From Nitrosospira sp. Nsp2 (lineage in GTDB: Bacteria; Pseudomonadota; Gammaproteobacteria; Burkholderiales; Nitrosomonadaceae), in the NCBI RefSeq assembly GCF_003050965.1, contig NZ_QAOU01000003.1, forward strand, positions 124,001 through 188,000: DNA of 64,000 bases. Direction: 5' to 3'. The notes under the pieces were generated by a model that worked only from the letters and a program-made list of their open reading frames with translations, was not told the origin of the DNA and did not search any database. Each line of letters opens with the position of its first letter. The first letter of the stretch is position 1. The position numbers and the translations under genes are program-made. Below, piece by piece: positions 1-8,877 of this stretch.

Positions 1-1
1 G

Positions 2-304
2 TTTGCCCTGCAGTCCTTAGACAAGGGCTATATGATAGCCTATGCTGATCGGGCCGATCCCGGCAAATACGGCATGGGCGCAAAAGGGGGCATGGGCGCA
101 AAAGCGGGAGAGGGAAAATGCGGCATGTCGCTGGCGGACACAAACAAGGACGGAAAGGTCACTAAAGAGGAATTTCTGAAGCATCACGAGATCATCTTCG
201 ACCAGATTGATGCCAATCACGATGGTTCTGTCGACAAAACCGAAGCCGATAATTTCGGGGGGGGAAAGTCGAACCCCGGTTCACCCGCTCCGATGAAGAA
301 GTAA
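2..304 (+). CDS. EF-hand RiPP precursor of an MNIO (bufferin/oxazolin-like) system, 5' end outside window
   Basis: The frame is open to the left edge, so the start and probable signal peptide lie outside; 100 residues are visible. The visible part begins FALQSLDKGYM, then has two GMGAK repeats, then the motif EGKCG with the only visible cysteine (codon at 119-121). Two canonical EF-hand loops follow: DTNKDGKVTKEE (137-172) and DANHDGSVDKTE (209-244), each with acidic ligands at loop positions 1, 5 and 12 and Asn at 3. Known: EGKCG motifs occur in precursor peptides whose cysteines are modified by DUF692/MNIO enzymes in copper-responsive operons. The gene lies 11 bases before such an enzyme. 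Inferred: this is the substrate, a periplasmic metal-binding peptide. An ordinary exported EF-hand protein is the alternative, but the EGKCG motif and the neighbours argue against it. Confidence 0.8.
   Translation, partial: FALQSLDKGYMIAYADRADPGKYGMGAKGGMGAKAGEGKCGMSLADTNKDGKVTKEEFLKHHEIIFDQIDANHDGSVDKTEADNFGGGKSNPGSPAPMKK
71..103 (+). repeat. 15-base direct repeat, period 18, inside the precursor gene
   Basis: The sequence ggcatgggcgcaaaa occurs at 71-85 and again at 89-103. In the reading frame each copy encodes Gly-Met-Gly-Ala-Lys, so the repeat places two evenly spaced methionines just ahead of the EGKCG motif. The identity at DNA level suggests recent in-frame duplication. Confidence 0.85.
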
Positions 305-315
305 CTCGTGGCGCA

Positions 316-1170
316 ATGGAGCCCCTAGGTGTCTCCAGCGTGGGGCTGGGTTTTCGGCAGGAATTGATTCCTGCGCTGAAGAGTCATGTCCCAGCCGTCA
401 TCGATTTTTTCGAGGTCGCCCCCGAAAACTGGATCGGTCTTGGCGGAAGGCATGGGCGTGATTTGCGCAGTTTCACTGAGAGCTATCCATTTGTTTGCCA
501 TGGTCTCTCCCTCTCGATTGGCGGCTCTGCGCCGCTGAACGTAACCCTGTTGCATTCGATTCGTCAGTTCCTGGATCAGCACGGAATTGTTTTATATACA
601 GAACATCTCTCCTATTGTTCTGACGACAGCGGCTACCTGTACGATCTACTTCCAATACCGTTTACCGAAGAAGCCGTAAAATATGTTGCTGCGCGTGTAC
701 GTCAGGTTCAGGATATTCTGGAGCGCCGCATCGCGCTGGAAAATGCCTCGTACTACGTGCAGGCTCCTGTTGCGGATATGAGCGAAATGGATTTTGTTCG
801 TGCGGTACTGACCGAAGCGGATTGTGACCTGCATCTCGACGTTAATAATGTCTACGTCAACAGTGTTAATCACGGCTACGATCCCGTCGAATTTATCCGA
901 GCCATGCCGGCGGAGCGTATCGTTTATATGCATATCGCGGGCCACCATCATGAAGGCGAGAATTTGATCATTGATACCCACGGAGCGAACGTCATTGACT
1001 CCGTATGGACATTATTGGATCAAGCCTATGAAATCCATGGCATAAGGCCCACGTTGCTGGAGCGCGACTTCAATATTCCCCCTCTTGATGAGCTGGTGCG
1101 GGAAATCCAACGCATAGAGGTCACCCAAAGCCAACACGCCAATCAAGGCCATGTCGTCGCCTCTTCCTGA
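316..1170 (+). CDS. bufB: DUF692 / MNIO family multinuclear iron oxidative enzyme
   Basis: A protein of 284 residues with the TIM-barrel DUF692 (MbnB/TglH/BufB) pattern. Candidate metal ligands sit in the expected order: FEVAPEN (about 32-38), CHGLSLS (His62), TEHLSY (His97), LENAS (Glu142), DVNNVYVN (Asp175), MHIAGHH (His206, His210), DTHG (Asp220, His222) and LLERD (Glu249). Known: these enzymes use a di- or tri-iron centre and O2 to oxidise cysteine residues of a peptide substrate, giving oxazolone/thioamide or thiooxazole groups. It follows the EGKCG precursor by 11 bases and overlaps the partner gene by 20 bases, so the three are almost certainly one operon. Inferred: it modifies the single EGKCG cysteine of the upstream peptide. 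Confidence 0.93.
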   Translation: MEPLGVSSVGLGFRQELIPALKSHVPAVIDFFEVAPENWIGLGGRHGRDLRSFTESYPFVCHGLSLSIGGSAPLNVTLLHSIRQFLDQHGIVLYTEHLSYCSDDSGYLYDLLPIPFTEEAVKYVAARVRQVQDILERRIALENASYYVQAPVADMSEMDFVRAVLTEADCDLHLDVNNVYVNSVNHGYDPVEFIRAMPAERIVYMHIAGHHHEGENLIIDTHGANVIDSVWTLLDQAYEIHGIRPTLLERDFNIPPLDELVREIQRIEVTQSQHANQGHVVASS

Positions 1171-1954
1171 GTTTCAACGCTTCCAGTATGCATTCGCCGC
1201 CCATCTCCGCGATCCGTACTCCAGCCCCTGTCCCGTTGGCGTTGAGACGCATCGCATGGCGGTCTACACGAGACTTGTTTACAACAACCTCGAAAGTTTT
1301 CTTCTGCCATGCTTTCCGGTCCTCAGAGAGGTGCTGGGGACGCAGCAGTGGGCGCGACTCGTAAGAAGCTTTCTGGCCACCCATGGCAGCCGCTCGCCTT
1401 TCTTCCGTCAGATTCCGGATGAGTTTATCCAATTCCTTCAAACTGAGGAGGCCGTACCCGCTACTTACCCCCCGTTCTTGCTGGAACTCGCGCACTATGA
1501 GTGGATTGAACTGGTGCTTTCCATATCGAGCCGAGTCCCGGACTGGGAGGCGATTGAACCCGAAGGCGACTTGTTGCTCCATCGCCCCGTACTAAATCCG
1601 GTGCTTGCCAACCTGAGTTATCGCTGGCCGGTGCACCGTATCGGCCAAGGTGAAGTTCAACCCGCAACGACCCACTTGCTGGTATTTCGCGGCCCGTCCG
1701 ACGAAGTGCAATTTACCGAGATAAACGCCTATACTGCGCGCCTGATTAACCTGCTTGAATCTGGCGAATACAGCGGTCAAGCAGCGCTTGAAATAGTCGC
1801 TGAAGAAAGCAACCATCCCATGCCGCAGCTAGTAATAAAGGGTGGACTGGACATTATGCATGACCTGCAGGCACGCGGCGCACTACTGGGGGTAATGAAG
1901 CCAGTGATTTCGCTCCTTGGGGCGCCCCCGGAAACCTGGGACAACCCCGATTAA
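1151..1954 (+). CDS. bufC: DUF2063 family partner protein of the MNIO enzyme
   Basis: A protein of 267 residues matching the two-domain DUF2063 family (MbnC/BufC/HvfC). The N-terminal helical part (about 6-100) carries the usual run of a short FQ start, an RMAVYTRLVYNN stretch and a following FPVLREVLG stretch. The C-terminal part (about 110-255) contains ELAHYEWIEL. Known: in methanobactin and bufferin systems this partner binds the precursor and presents it to the DUF692 enzyme. The start ATG lies 20 bases inside the enzyme gene, which implies translational coupling. No DoxX-type membrane gene follows, unlike many relatives; the next gene is a methyltransferase 40 bases on. Confidence 0.9.
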   Translation: MSSPLPEFQRFQYAFAAHLRDPYSSPCPVGVETHRMAVYTRLVYNNLESFLLPCFPVLREVLGTQQWARLVRSFLATHGSRSPFFRQIPDEFIQFLQTEEAVPATYPPFLLELAHYEWIELVLSISSRVPDWEAIEPEGDLLLHRPVLNPVLANLSYRWPVHRIGQGEVQPATTHLLVFRGPSDEVQFTEINAYTARLINLLESGEYSGQAALEIVAEESNHPMPQLVIKGGLDIMHDLQARGALLGVMKPVISLLGAPPETWDNPD

Positions 1955-1994
1955 GTAAAGCTGCCGGACAGGAGGACGGGGTGAAAACGTTTTG

Positions 1995-2627
1995 ATGAAC
2001 ACCGATTTGCAGGACCTTGGAAAAATTTCCGAGCTAACACTGGCTCGGTACAACGAACGTGCGGACGCATTCTGGGCGGGCACGAAAGATCATGACGTCA
2101 GTCAGAATATCAAGACATTCCTGCAGCACATCAAGCCCGGCTCGCCCCGCACCATACTGGATTTAGGCTGCGGTCCGGGCCGTGACTTGAAAGCTTTTAC
2201 AGAACTTGGCCATATCGCAGTGGGGTTGGAGGGTGCCATACGTTTTGTCGGGATGGCTCGCAGCTATAGCGGCTGCGAAGTATGGCATCAGGATTTTCTT
2301 CGGCTCTTTCTACCGCCCGAGTATTTCGACGGAATATTCGCCAATGCTTCCCTGTTTCATGTTCCCGGTCGCGAATTGCCACGTGTATTAAAGGAACTGT
2401 GGGTCACATTGAAGCCGGGGGGCGTGTTATTCAGCTCCAATCCCCGAGGGAGTAACGAGGAATATTGGAACCAGGGGCGTTACGGCATGTACCACGACAT
2501 CGAGGGCTGGAGACGCTTCATGGGCGATGCAGGATTTGTCGAACTATCCCATTACTATCGGCCTGAGGGGCTTCCGCGCGAACGGCAGCCATGGCTTGCC
2601 AGCATATGGCGCAAAGCGGCTCTATAA
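1995..2627 (+). CDS. class I SAM-dependent methyltransferase
   Basis: A protein of 210 residues with a Rossmann methyltransferase core. Motif I is ILDLGCGPGRDLKAF (about residues 53-67), followed by VGLEGA (motif II), an FDGIFANASLFHV stretch and LKPGGVLF (motif IV/post-I region). The ATG at 1995 is chosen; the in-frame TTG one codon earlier is less likely. A purine-rich GGAGG at 1971-1975 is rather distant. The substrate cannot be read from sequence. It sits 40 bases after the DUF2063 gene on the same strand, so a tailoring role for the RiPP is possible but unproven; many free-standing methyltransferases look like this. Confidence 0.85.
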   Translation: MNTDLQDLGKISELTLARYNERADAFWAGTKDHDVSQNIKTFLQHIKPGSPRTILDLGCGPGRDLKAFTELGHIAVGLEGAIRFVGMARSYSGCEVWHQDFLRLFLPPEYFDGIFANASLFHVPGRELPRVLKELWVTLKPGGVLFSSNPRGSNEEYWNQGRYGMYHDIEGWRRFMGDAGFVELSHYYRPEGLPRERQPWLASIWRKAAL

Positions 2628-2660
2628 AGCGGGGCAAGCACCGGTGCAAACAAATGTGAC

Positions 2661-3851
2661 ATGCCCTTGAAAAAAGACGTGGTAGTGATAGGCGCGGGCG
2701 CGGCGGGAATGATGTGCGCGATTGAAGCGGGAAAGCGGGGTCGCTCGGTGTTATTACTGGACCATGCGACCAGGCTTGCGGAAAAAATTCGTATCTCTGG
2801 TGGGGGTCGGTGTAATTTTACCAATCGCTATGCAGCACCAGGAAATTTTCTTTCACACAATCCGCATTTCTGCCGCTCGGCACTGGCACGCTTCACCCCC
2901 GAGCATTTTATTGCGCTCGTAGATAAGCATAACATTCGCTATCACGAAAAGAAGCTCGGGCAATTATTTTGCGACGACAGTTCCCAGCAAATCATTGAGT
3001 TGCTTCGGCATGAGTGCAACGAGGCGGGAGTGCAATGGCAAATGCCGTGTCGAGTTACGAATGTAACCCGACCCAGCGCTGGCACCCCCGGTTTCATGCT
3101 CGAAACAGACATTGGCGACTTGACGACCGATTCACTGGTGATCGCGACTGGCGGCCTTTCCATTCCCCAAATCGGCTCAAGTTCTTTTGGCTATCGCATC
3201 GCAGAGCAATTCGGGATCAACGTCATGCCGCTGCGGGCGGGCCTGGTGCCTCTGATTTTTTCGGGAGAACAGCTCACCCAGCTTTCAAACCTCGCTGGAA
3301 TTGCCCTTGACGCCGAGATAAGTTGTAACGGCGGCCGTTTCCGGGAAAACTTGTTAATTACGCACCGCGGTATGAGCGGTCCGGCAATATTGCAGATTTC
3401 CAGCTACTGGCGGCAGGGACTCCCCATCCATATCAACTTGTTGCCCGATGTTGACGCAAAAACCTGGTTGTTCGACCACAGGCACTGCCCAGCGCTTTTA
3501 TCCAACGTGTTAACGCAACATTTGCCTCGGCGTTTTGCCAAGGCCTGGATCGATGCATTTACCGGAGTACAGGACGAGCCGATTAATCGCTACGATGACA
3601 AGAGCTTGAAGCGGATCGCCGGGCAATTGCATGACTGGCAAGTCACTCCGGAAGGCACCGCAGGATATAGAAAGGCAGAAGTAACGCTTGGCGGGGTCGA
3701 TACCCGTGAACTCTCATCCAGAACCATGGAGGCGATAAAAGTACTCGGGCTGTTCTTTATTGGTGAGGTGGTGGACGTAACCGGGCACCTGGGTGGATTC
3801 AATTTTCAGTGGGCCTGGGCATCGGGCCACGCTGCGGGCCAATTTGCATAG
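2661..3851 (+). CDS. HI0933/YhiN family NAD(P)/FAD-dependent flavoprotein
   Basis: A protein of 396 residues. The dinucleotide-binding motif VIGAGAAGMMCAIEAG is at about 8-23. The family signature ISGGGRCNFTN is at about 46-56, and a C-terminal FAD-contact region reads GGFNFQWAWASGHAAG. These features define the HI0933/YhiN (BaiN-like) flavoprotein family, widespread in proteobacteria, whose physiological reaction is mostly unknown. The gene follows the methyltransferase after 33 bases on the same strand. It could be cotranscribed with the RiPP genes but is normally found independent of them. Confidence 0.9.
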   Translation: MPLKKDVVVIGAGAAGMMCAIEAGKRGRSVLLLDHATRLAEKIRISGGGRCNFTNRYAAPGNFLSHNPHFCRSALARFTPEHFIALVDKHNIRYHEKKLGQLFCDDSSQQIIELLRHECNEAGVQWQMPCRVTNVTRPSAGTPGFMLETDIGDLTTDSLVIATGGLSIPQIGSSSFGYRIAEQFGINVMPLRAGLVPLIFSGEQLTQLSNLAGIALDAEISCNGGRFRENLLITHRGMSGPAILQISSYWRQGLPIHINLLPDVDAKTWLFDHRHCPALLSNVLTQHLPRRFAKAWIDAFTGVQDEPINRYDDKSLKRIAGQLHDWQVTPEGTAGYRKAEVTLGGVDTRELSSRTMEAIKVLGLFFIGEVVDVTGHLGGFNFQWAWASGHAAGQFA

Positions 3852-3990
3852 TTCAATTCCCAATCCCTGTCGACGCCATATAACGGGCGTTCAGCCGAAT
3901 CGGGGTCGCCGGCAGCGTCTAAGTCAGAATGGCGGCGGACGTCACATGCAGGTGTGACTACTCGGGGCAGAACAACAGAATATTGTTCCG

Positions 3991-5322
3991 TTACAGCACA
4001 TAGCGAGCCAGATCCTCGCTTTGAGATAAGCTGTCGAGGCGAGTATTTACATATTCAGCGTCGATGACCACCGTAGTACCGATGTGTTTTTCGGCATCAA
4101 AAGAAACTTCTTCCAAAAGCTTCTCCATCGCCGTGTACAAACGCCTCGCGCCAATATTCTCAGTTTTTTCGTTGACCGCAAAGGCAATCTCCGCTAAACG
4201 GCGTACCGCTCCAGGTGTAAATTCCAGCTTGGTTCCTTCCGTTTCCAGGAGTGCCTCATATTGGCGTGTGAGACAAGCGTCCGTATTGGTCAGGATTTGG
4301 ACAAAATCGTCTGCGCTGAGGCTCGTGAGTTCGACACGAATGGGAAACCGACCCTGCAATTCGGGAATCAAATCGGAAGGCTTGGCGAGATGAAATGCTC
4401 CGCTGGCGATAAACAGGATGTGATCGGTCTTAATCATCCCATATTTGGTTGAAACTGTGGTGCCTTCCACGAGCGGAAGCAAGTCCCGCTGCACCCCTTG
4501 ACGCGAAACATCCGCTCCGGAAGTTTCCGAGCGGCTGGTTATTTTGTCGATCTCATCAAGAAATACAATCCCATTCTGCTCAACATTTTGCACAGCGAGA
4601 AGCTTCAATTCTTCATCATTAACGAGTTTGGACGCTTCTTCATCGGTGATGAGTTTCATCGCCTCACGAATCCTCAGTTTCCGTGTCTTTTTTCTCTCCC
4701 CCCCCAGATTTTGGAACATGCCCTGGATTTGCGTGGTTAATTCTTCCATGCCGGGAGGAGCAAAAATTTCCATGTGAGTATGTGGTGAAGCCACCTCGAT
4801 TTCTATTTCCTTATCGTTCAGCTCACCCTCCCGTAATTTCTTACGGAACTTCTGCCGGGTAGTGCTCTCCCCATCACTCACTTCGAGCGGGGCGCCCATC
4901 TCTCTCGCTGGCGGCAGTAGCACATCGAGAATGCGCTCTTCAGCGTGGTCTTCAGCACGAGCACGCAATTTTTGCGTTTCCCGCTCGCGCGATTGCTTTA
5001 TTGCCGATTCGACGAGATCCCGTATGATAGAGTCCACATCCCGTCCGACGTATCCCACTTCGGTAAATTTGGTTGCTTCGACCTTGATGAAGGGCGCATC
5101 GGCGAGCTTGGCCAGACGCCGCGCGATTTCCGTCTTGCCGACCCCGGTAGGTCCGATCATTAAAATATTCTTGGGAGTAATTTCCTGCCTTAGCGGGTCC
5201 ATAACCTGCTGTCTGCGCCAGCGATTCCGGAGCGCGATGGCTACGGAGCGCTTGGCTGCTTCTTGTCCAATGATATGCTTATCCAACTCGTGGACTATTT
5301 CCCGCGGGGTCAACTGAGACAT
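3991..5322 (-). CDS. hslU: HslU, ATPase subunit of the HslUV protease
   Basis: A protein of 443 residues, full length for the family. It has an N-terminal AAA+ domain with Walker A GPTGVGKT (57-64), the pore-loop motif GYVGRDV (90-96), an inserted I-domain (about 110-240), Walker B IVFLDEID and a C-terminal sensor-2 region with GARRL. It unfolds substrates and feeds them to HslV in the cytoplasm. Its gene follows hslV on the same strand after 140 bases, a wider gap than usual, and that gap holds a strong hairpin. The stop is followed by 138 bases with no gene before the convergent flavoprotein. Confidence 0.98.
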   Translation of the reverse strand: MSQLTPREIVHELDKHIIGQEAAKRSVAIALRNRWRRQQVMDPLRQEITPKNILMIGPTGVGKTEIARRLAKLADAPFIKVEATKFTEVGYVGRDVDSIIRDLVESAIKQSRERETQKLRARAEDHAEERILDVLLPPAREMGAPLEVSDGESTTRQKFRKKLREGELNDKEIEIEVASPHTHMEIFAPPGMEELTTQIQGMFQNLGGERKKTRKLRIREAMKLITDEEASKLVNDEELKLLAVQNVEQNGIVFLDEIDKITSRSETSGADVSRQGVQRDLLPLVEGTTVSTKYGMIKTDHILFIASGAFHLAKPSDLIPELQGRFPIRVELTSLSADDFVQILTNTDACLTRQYEALLETEGTKLEFTPGAVRRLAEIAFAVNEKTENIGARRLYTAMEKLLEEVSFDAEKHIGTTVVIDAEYVNTRLDSLSQSEDLARYVL

Positions 5323-5439
5323 GGCATTAAGGTCTTGTTAAATGGGAGCTGCTAAAAAACTGCAAGCGCGACGGCAGTAAGGACTGTATAACACGCGAGT
5401 CCGGCTTGACCACACCGTGCATGAGCGTGTTCTACTTTA

Positions 5440-5473
5440 TTCTGGAGTGACGCCAGCTGGAATCACTCCAGAA
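5440..5473 (-). promoter_or_regulatory. 11-bp hairpin spanning the hslV stop codon in the hslV-hslU gap
   Basis: Bases 5440-5450 (ttctggagtga) are exactly complementary to 5463-5473, with a 12-base loop. On the transcribed strand the stem begins in the last codons of hslV and includes its TGA. No T-run follows, so it is not a classic terminator. It could tune hslU expression relative to hslV or protect the hslV transcript; both are inference. Confidence 0.55.
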
Positions 5474-5984
5474 CCTCGATAACGAGGTTCTGATTGGTGT
5501 AGATGCACAAGTCGCCTGCGATCATCAGCGACTTCTGGACGACATCTAGCGCCGGCAGACTGGTGTTTTCCAGAAGTGCACGCGCTGCCGAATGAGCGTA
5601 GGAGCCACCACTGCCGATGGCCGCAAGGCCGAACTCTGGTTCAATCACATCACCCGACCCGGTAATTATCAGCGTAACACCCGGGTCGGCTACTACCAGC
5701 ATCGCTTCCAGGCGACGCAGAATTCGGTCCGTTCGCCAATCCTTCGCCAGTTCTACCGCCGAGCGCATGAGATGTCCCTGATGTTTTTCGAGTTTGCCTT
5801 CAAAACGCTCAAACAAGGTAAAAGCGTCCGCGGTTCCACCAGCGAACCCGGCGAGAATTTTCTCGTGGTACAGCCTGCGTACCTTGCGAGCACTTGCCTT
5901 GGCTACCACGGCTCCCAGCGTTACCTGCCCGTCGCCGCCAAGTGCGACTTGACTTCCGCGTCGCACGGAAAGAATGGTTGTCAT
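5463..5984 (-). CDS. hslV: HslV, peptidase subunit of the HslUV protease
   Basis: A protein of 173 residues, the usual length. The N-terminus MTTILSVRR gives a catalytic Thr after Met removal. GGDGQVTLG and ARKVRRL follow, then the family signature [15 protein letters not shown] at about 45-60. It forms the threonine-protease chamber of HslUV. It starts the hslV-hslU pair, read away from xerC. The 122 bases between xerC and hslV contain a minus-strand TATAAT hexamer 43-48 bases upstream of the start. Confidence 0.97.
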   Translation of the reverse strand: MTTILSVRRGSQVALGGDGQVTLGAVVAKASARKVRRLYHEKILAGFAGGTADAFTLFERFEGKLEKHQGHLMRSAVELAKDWRTDRILRRLEAMLVVADPGVTLIITGSGDVIEPEFGLAAIGSGGSYAHSAARALLENTSLPALDVVQKSLMIAGDLCIYTNQNLVIEVLE

Positions 5985-6026
5985 GATGTTGTGGCGTTGA
6001 TTTTGCGCGTTACAATCGGAGCGGCG

Positions 6027-6032
6027 ATTATA
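6027..6032 (-). promoter_or_regulatory. possible -10 element upstream of hslV
   Basis: A perfect TATAAT on the minus strand lies about 45 bases before the hslV ATG. I see no good -35 hexamer 16-18 bases further out, and no heat-shock-type sigma-32 pattern, so this is a weak call based on the hexamer and its position. Confidence 0.35.
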
Positions 6033-6106
6033 ACGCTGAATTACCTGAAAACCTGCAAATTGTATGATCGGGCGGGCTTCTCTTCAGGCTGAGGCCGGCT
6101 CGTCGC

Positions 6107-7012
6107 TCAACTCTTCTCCTTTTTCCTGGCGCGCGGATGGGCTGCGTCATAGATCCGGGACAAATGCTGGAAATCAAGATGGGTGTAAACTTGAGTGGTA
6201 CTGATACTGGCATGTCCAAGCATTTCCTGTACTGCCCGCAAATCGCCGCTCGATTGCAACAGGTGCGACGCGAACGAGTGCCGCAAAACATGAGGATGAA
6301 CGTTAGTATTTATTCCCTGCCGCACAGCCTGATCTTTCAGCCGCTGAGCAATCGAGCGCCGGCTGATGTTTTTTCCGTATCGAGACAGGAACAACGCGGA
6401 TGCGCCGGCCCTTATCAAGCCTTCGCGCTGCTGTAACCATTCCCGCACAGCCTGGAGAGCCTTGCTGCCGACTGGCACTATCCGGGTCTTTTTGCCTTTT
6501 CCGGTGACGCGCGCGGTACCGTCGGCTAAGCTCAAATCCTCGGGTTTCATGCTGGCAAGTTCAGCCAGCCGCAACCCCGAGGAATAGCACAGCTCGAACA
6601 TTGCTTTGTCCCGCAGCGCCATGGAGTCATCGCCGTTAGAGAACTCGAGGAGTTTCGCGGCCTCGTCGGGCGAAAGGGTATGCGGCAGAGGTTTCGGCGA
6701 CTTCGGCGCCCGGACGCCGGTGCACGGATTGGACCCAAAGCCGTGGTCGCGCGTCAGATACCTGTAAAAGCCCCGCCATGCCGATAGCATTCTGGCTAGG
6801 CTCCTGCCCGAAAACCCGTTCCCATGTAGTTGGGCTGCGAACCGGCGGATATGATGAATTTGGAGCTGATCGAGCGACGTGCTCTGCGAAAGTCTTACCA
6901 GCACAGCAATATCCCGTGCATAGCTATTACAGGTCAGCGGGGACAGGCGTCGTTCGGTTGCCAGATGGGAGAGATAGGCTGACGCAAGTTCCCGGCTGTT
7001 TTCGAGTGTCAT
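6107..7012 (-). CDS. xerC: XerC tyrosine recombinase
   Basis: A protein of 301 residues with an N-terminal SAM-like core-binding domain (about 1-95) and a catalytic domain. The catalytic residues are Arg148 in GLRLAEL, Lys172, His241 and Arg244 in HPHVLRHSF, His267 in LGHASIS, and Tyr276 in TTQVYTHLD. Known: XerC works with XerD at dif to resolve chromosome dimers. Its ATG overlaps the DUF484 stop by four bases, the arrangement dapF-DUF484-xerC seen across proteobacteria, which supports XerC over an integron or phage integrase. Confidence 0.95.
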   Translation of the reverse strand: MTLENSRELASAYLSHLATERRLSPLTCNSYARDIAVLVRLSQSTSLDQLQIHHIRRFAAQLHGNGFSGRSLARMLSAWRGFYRYLTRDHGFGSNPCTGVRAPKSPKPLPHTLSPDEAAKLLEFSNGDDSMALRDKAMFELCYSSGLRLAELASMKPEDLSLADGTARVTGKGKKTRIVPVGSKALQAVREWLQQREGLIRAGASALFLSRYGKNISRRSIAQRLKDQAVRQGINTNVHPHVLRHSFASHLLQSSGDLRAVQEMLGHASISTTQVYTHLDFQHLSRIYDAAHPRARKKEKS

Positions 7013-7692
7013 ACTGACTGGCTTCGGATTTCGTCGTCGTCGCCCTGGTGTCCTAACGAAGCGCTGACAAGTTCGCTCAGCCGCATTAGATAAACTGTTC
7101 CCATTTCAGGATAAAACCGCTGCGGATCTTCGCTTCCCATCACCAGCAGACCAATGGTCTGCTGCGTTCGCAGGGCCACCATGGCAAAAGAGCGCAGACG
7201 AGGGTTATCCTCACCAAACCAGGTACGAATCTCGTCCAAGATGTGGGAACCGCAATACGGATGCAGCAGGCTTTCTGCCAGGATATGAATATCGGTACTG
7301 GTGGGAGTGAGTTCCTGCAGAACGGGATCGTGGCTGGGCATGTTCCACAATCGCAGCACCGTGTGGGGCACGGCGAAACTCTCGCGCAAATTATAGTTTA
7401 AACCATGCAGCAGATCACTCAAGCGGTGGAATTTAAGCAGCGAAACTGCCAACCGGTGCATTTTCTCGGCGATAGCGTCATTCTCTTCGCCGAATCTGAT
7501 CAATTCCGCCAACTTCTCCTGTAAAACGCCATTTTTTTCCCGAAGTGCGGCAATTTGCCGCTCGCTGATCGGAATGGCCCTGCCGCCGTGAGGATCAGGA
7601 AACTGAATCTCTGCCAACATTTCCGCAAAGTCCTCGAAGAACTCGGGATGAGTGCGCAGGTAGTGGGCTACATCTTCCGAACTGAGATTCAT
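7009..7692 (-). CDS. DUF484 family protein
   Basis: A protein of 227 residues from the chosen ATG at 7692 (MNLSSEDVAHYL, the usual family opening). A longer reading from 7758 adds 22 unlikely residues. The N-terminal helix pair, EVAP-free and rich in PEFFEDF and QIAALREKN (coiled coil, about 35-60), precedes a GAF-like domain. DUF484 proteins are conserved between dapF and xerC in proteobacteria; their function is not established. Here the 4-base ATGA overlap with xerC suggests coupled translation. Confidence 0.88.
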   Translation of the reverse strand: MNLSSEDVAHYLRTHPEFFEDFAEMLAEIQFPDPHGGRAIPISERQIAALREKNGVLQEKLAELIRFGEENDAIAEKMHRLAVSLLKFHRLSDLLHGLNYNLRESFAVPHTVLRLWNMPSHDPVLQELTPTSTDIHILAESLLHPYCGSHILDEIRTWFGEDNPRLRSFAMVALRTQQTIGLLVMGSEDPQRFYPEMGTVYLMRLSELVSASLGHQGDDDEIRSQSV

Positions 7693-7860
7693 AGCATTGA
7701 TATTAAGTATCCCGACGAAGTCCTGTGGTCTGGTTGCGGTGGAAATCCATGCAGCCACGGTTTTTGGCTTTTAAGACAAATCGGACTTAAGCCGCTAGCG
7801 GTAATGGTCGATTTTACCAGCAACTCAACCTGCGAGGATTTGTTCAAACCGTTCAAGCTT

Positions 7861-8688
7861 CTATAAATCAATCTCTCCGTCAAATACCGCTACTGCAGGG
7901 CCGCTCATCCAGACGGGACGATTTTCGCCTTCCCAGCATATGCCCAAATCGCCACTGCCAAAGCTGACTTTTACCGGTGACTCTAGCATCCCTCGCTGGA
8001 TACCTGTCACTACTGCGGCACAGGCGCCGGTGCCACAGGAGAGTGTTTCGCCAGTGCCCCGCTCATATACCCGCAAGCGGATATGATGCCTGCCCAGTAC
8101 CTGAAAATATCCTGCATTCACCCGTTGGGGAAAGCGGACATGACCCTCGATCAGTACGCCTTCGGTCAACACGGGAGCCTGATCGATGTCCGGCACCACC
8201 TGTACGGCGTGTGGGTTGCCCATGGATAAAGCGCTGATCTCCACCTGCCTGCCTTCGATATCCAGCGGGTAAGTCAGTGCCCGCTTTTCGGCAATGAACG
8301 GAATATCAGATGGTTCGAACTTCGGCGCCCCCATGTTTACCGTCACTTCGCCATTACGCTCCAGTTTGGGAATAATGAGCCCGGCAAGCGTTTCAACGCG
8401 GATTTCCCGTTTTGCTGTCATCGCATAATCGTGCACATAACGAACGAAGCAGCGCGCGCCATTTCCGCACTGCTCCACTTCTCCGCCATCCGCATTAAAA
8501 ATACGATAACGAAAATCTGCGTCGCCCTCCGCGGTCTCTATCAAGAGGATTTGATCACAGCCAATACCAAAATGGCGGTCGGCCAGAAGGCGCAGTTGTT
8601 CCCGGCGGAGAGCAACCGCCTGATTCACGGCGTCGATGACAATGAAATCATTGCCCAGGCCATGCATTTTAGTGAACCTTAATTTCAT
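7861..8688 (-). CDS. dapF: diaminopimelate epimerase
   Basis: A protein of 275 residues, normal length, starting at [15 protein letters not shown]; the longer open frame upstream is not family-like. The two catalytic cysteines lie in EQCGNGARC (about residue 73) and LSCGTGACA (about residue 218). It interconverts LL- and meso-diaminopimelate for lysine and peptidoglycan synthesis. It is divergent from metK across 189 bases. The 168-base gap to DUF484 is longer than in most relatives and shows no gene. Confidence 0.97.
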   Translation of the reverse strand: MKLRFTKMHGLGNDFIVIDAVNQAVALRREQLRLLADRHFGIGCDQILLIETAEGDADFRYRIFNADGGEVEQCGNGARCFVRYVHDYAMTAKREIRVETLAGLIIPKLERNGEVTVNMGAPKFEPSDIPFIAEKRALTYPLDIEGRQVEISALSMGNPHAVQVVPDIDQAPVLTEGVLIEGHVRFPQRVNAGYFQVLGRHHIRLRVYERGTGETLSCGTGACAAVVTGIQRGMLESPVKVSFGSGDLGICWEGENRPVWMSGPAVAVFDGEIDL

Positions 8689-8877
8689 AATGTACCAGCA
8701 GCAGGAGCGGCGCACACGGGTGGGGGCAGAACGCCTTGGAACAAGTCCGCAGTTCCCACGCCCCACATAGACGTTCCCCAGCCACCGGAACGGCCTCAAT
8801 ATTGTTATTCGTCTTCTTAATAACCGAGTAATTTGGTATTCTACAGGCCTTTTACGACTATAAGCGGGCTGGGCGAC

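Noticed and set aside
7689-7883. Open frame between dapF and DUF484 on the minus strand
   Set aside because: No family resemblance, no ribosome site, overlaps the ends of both real genes.
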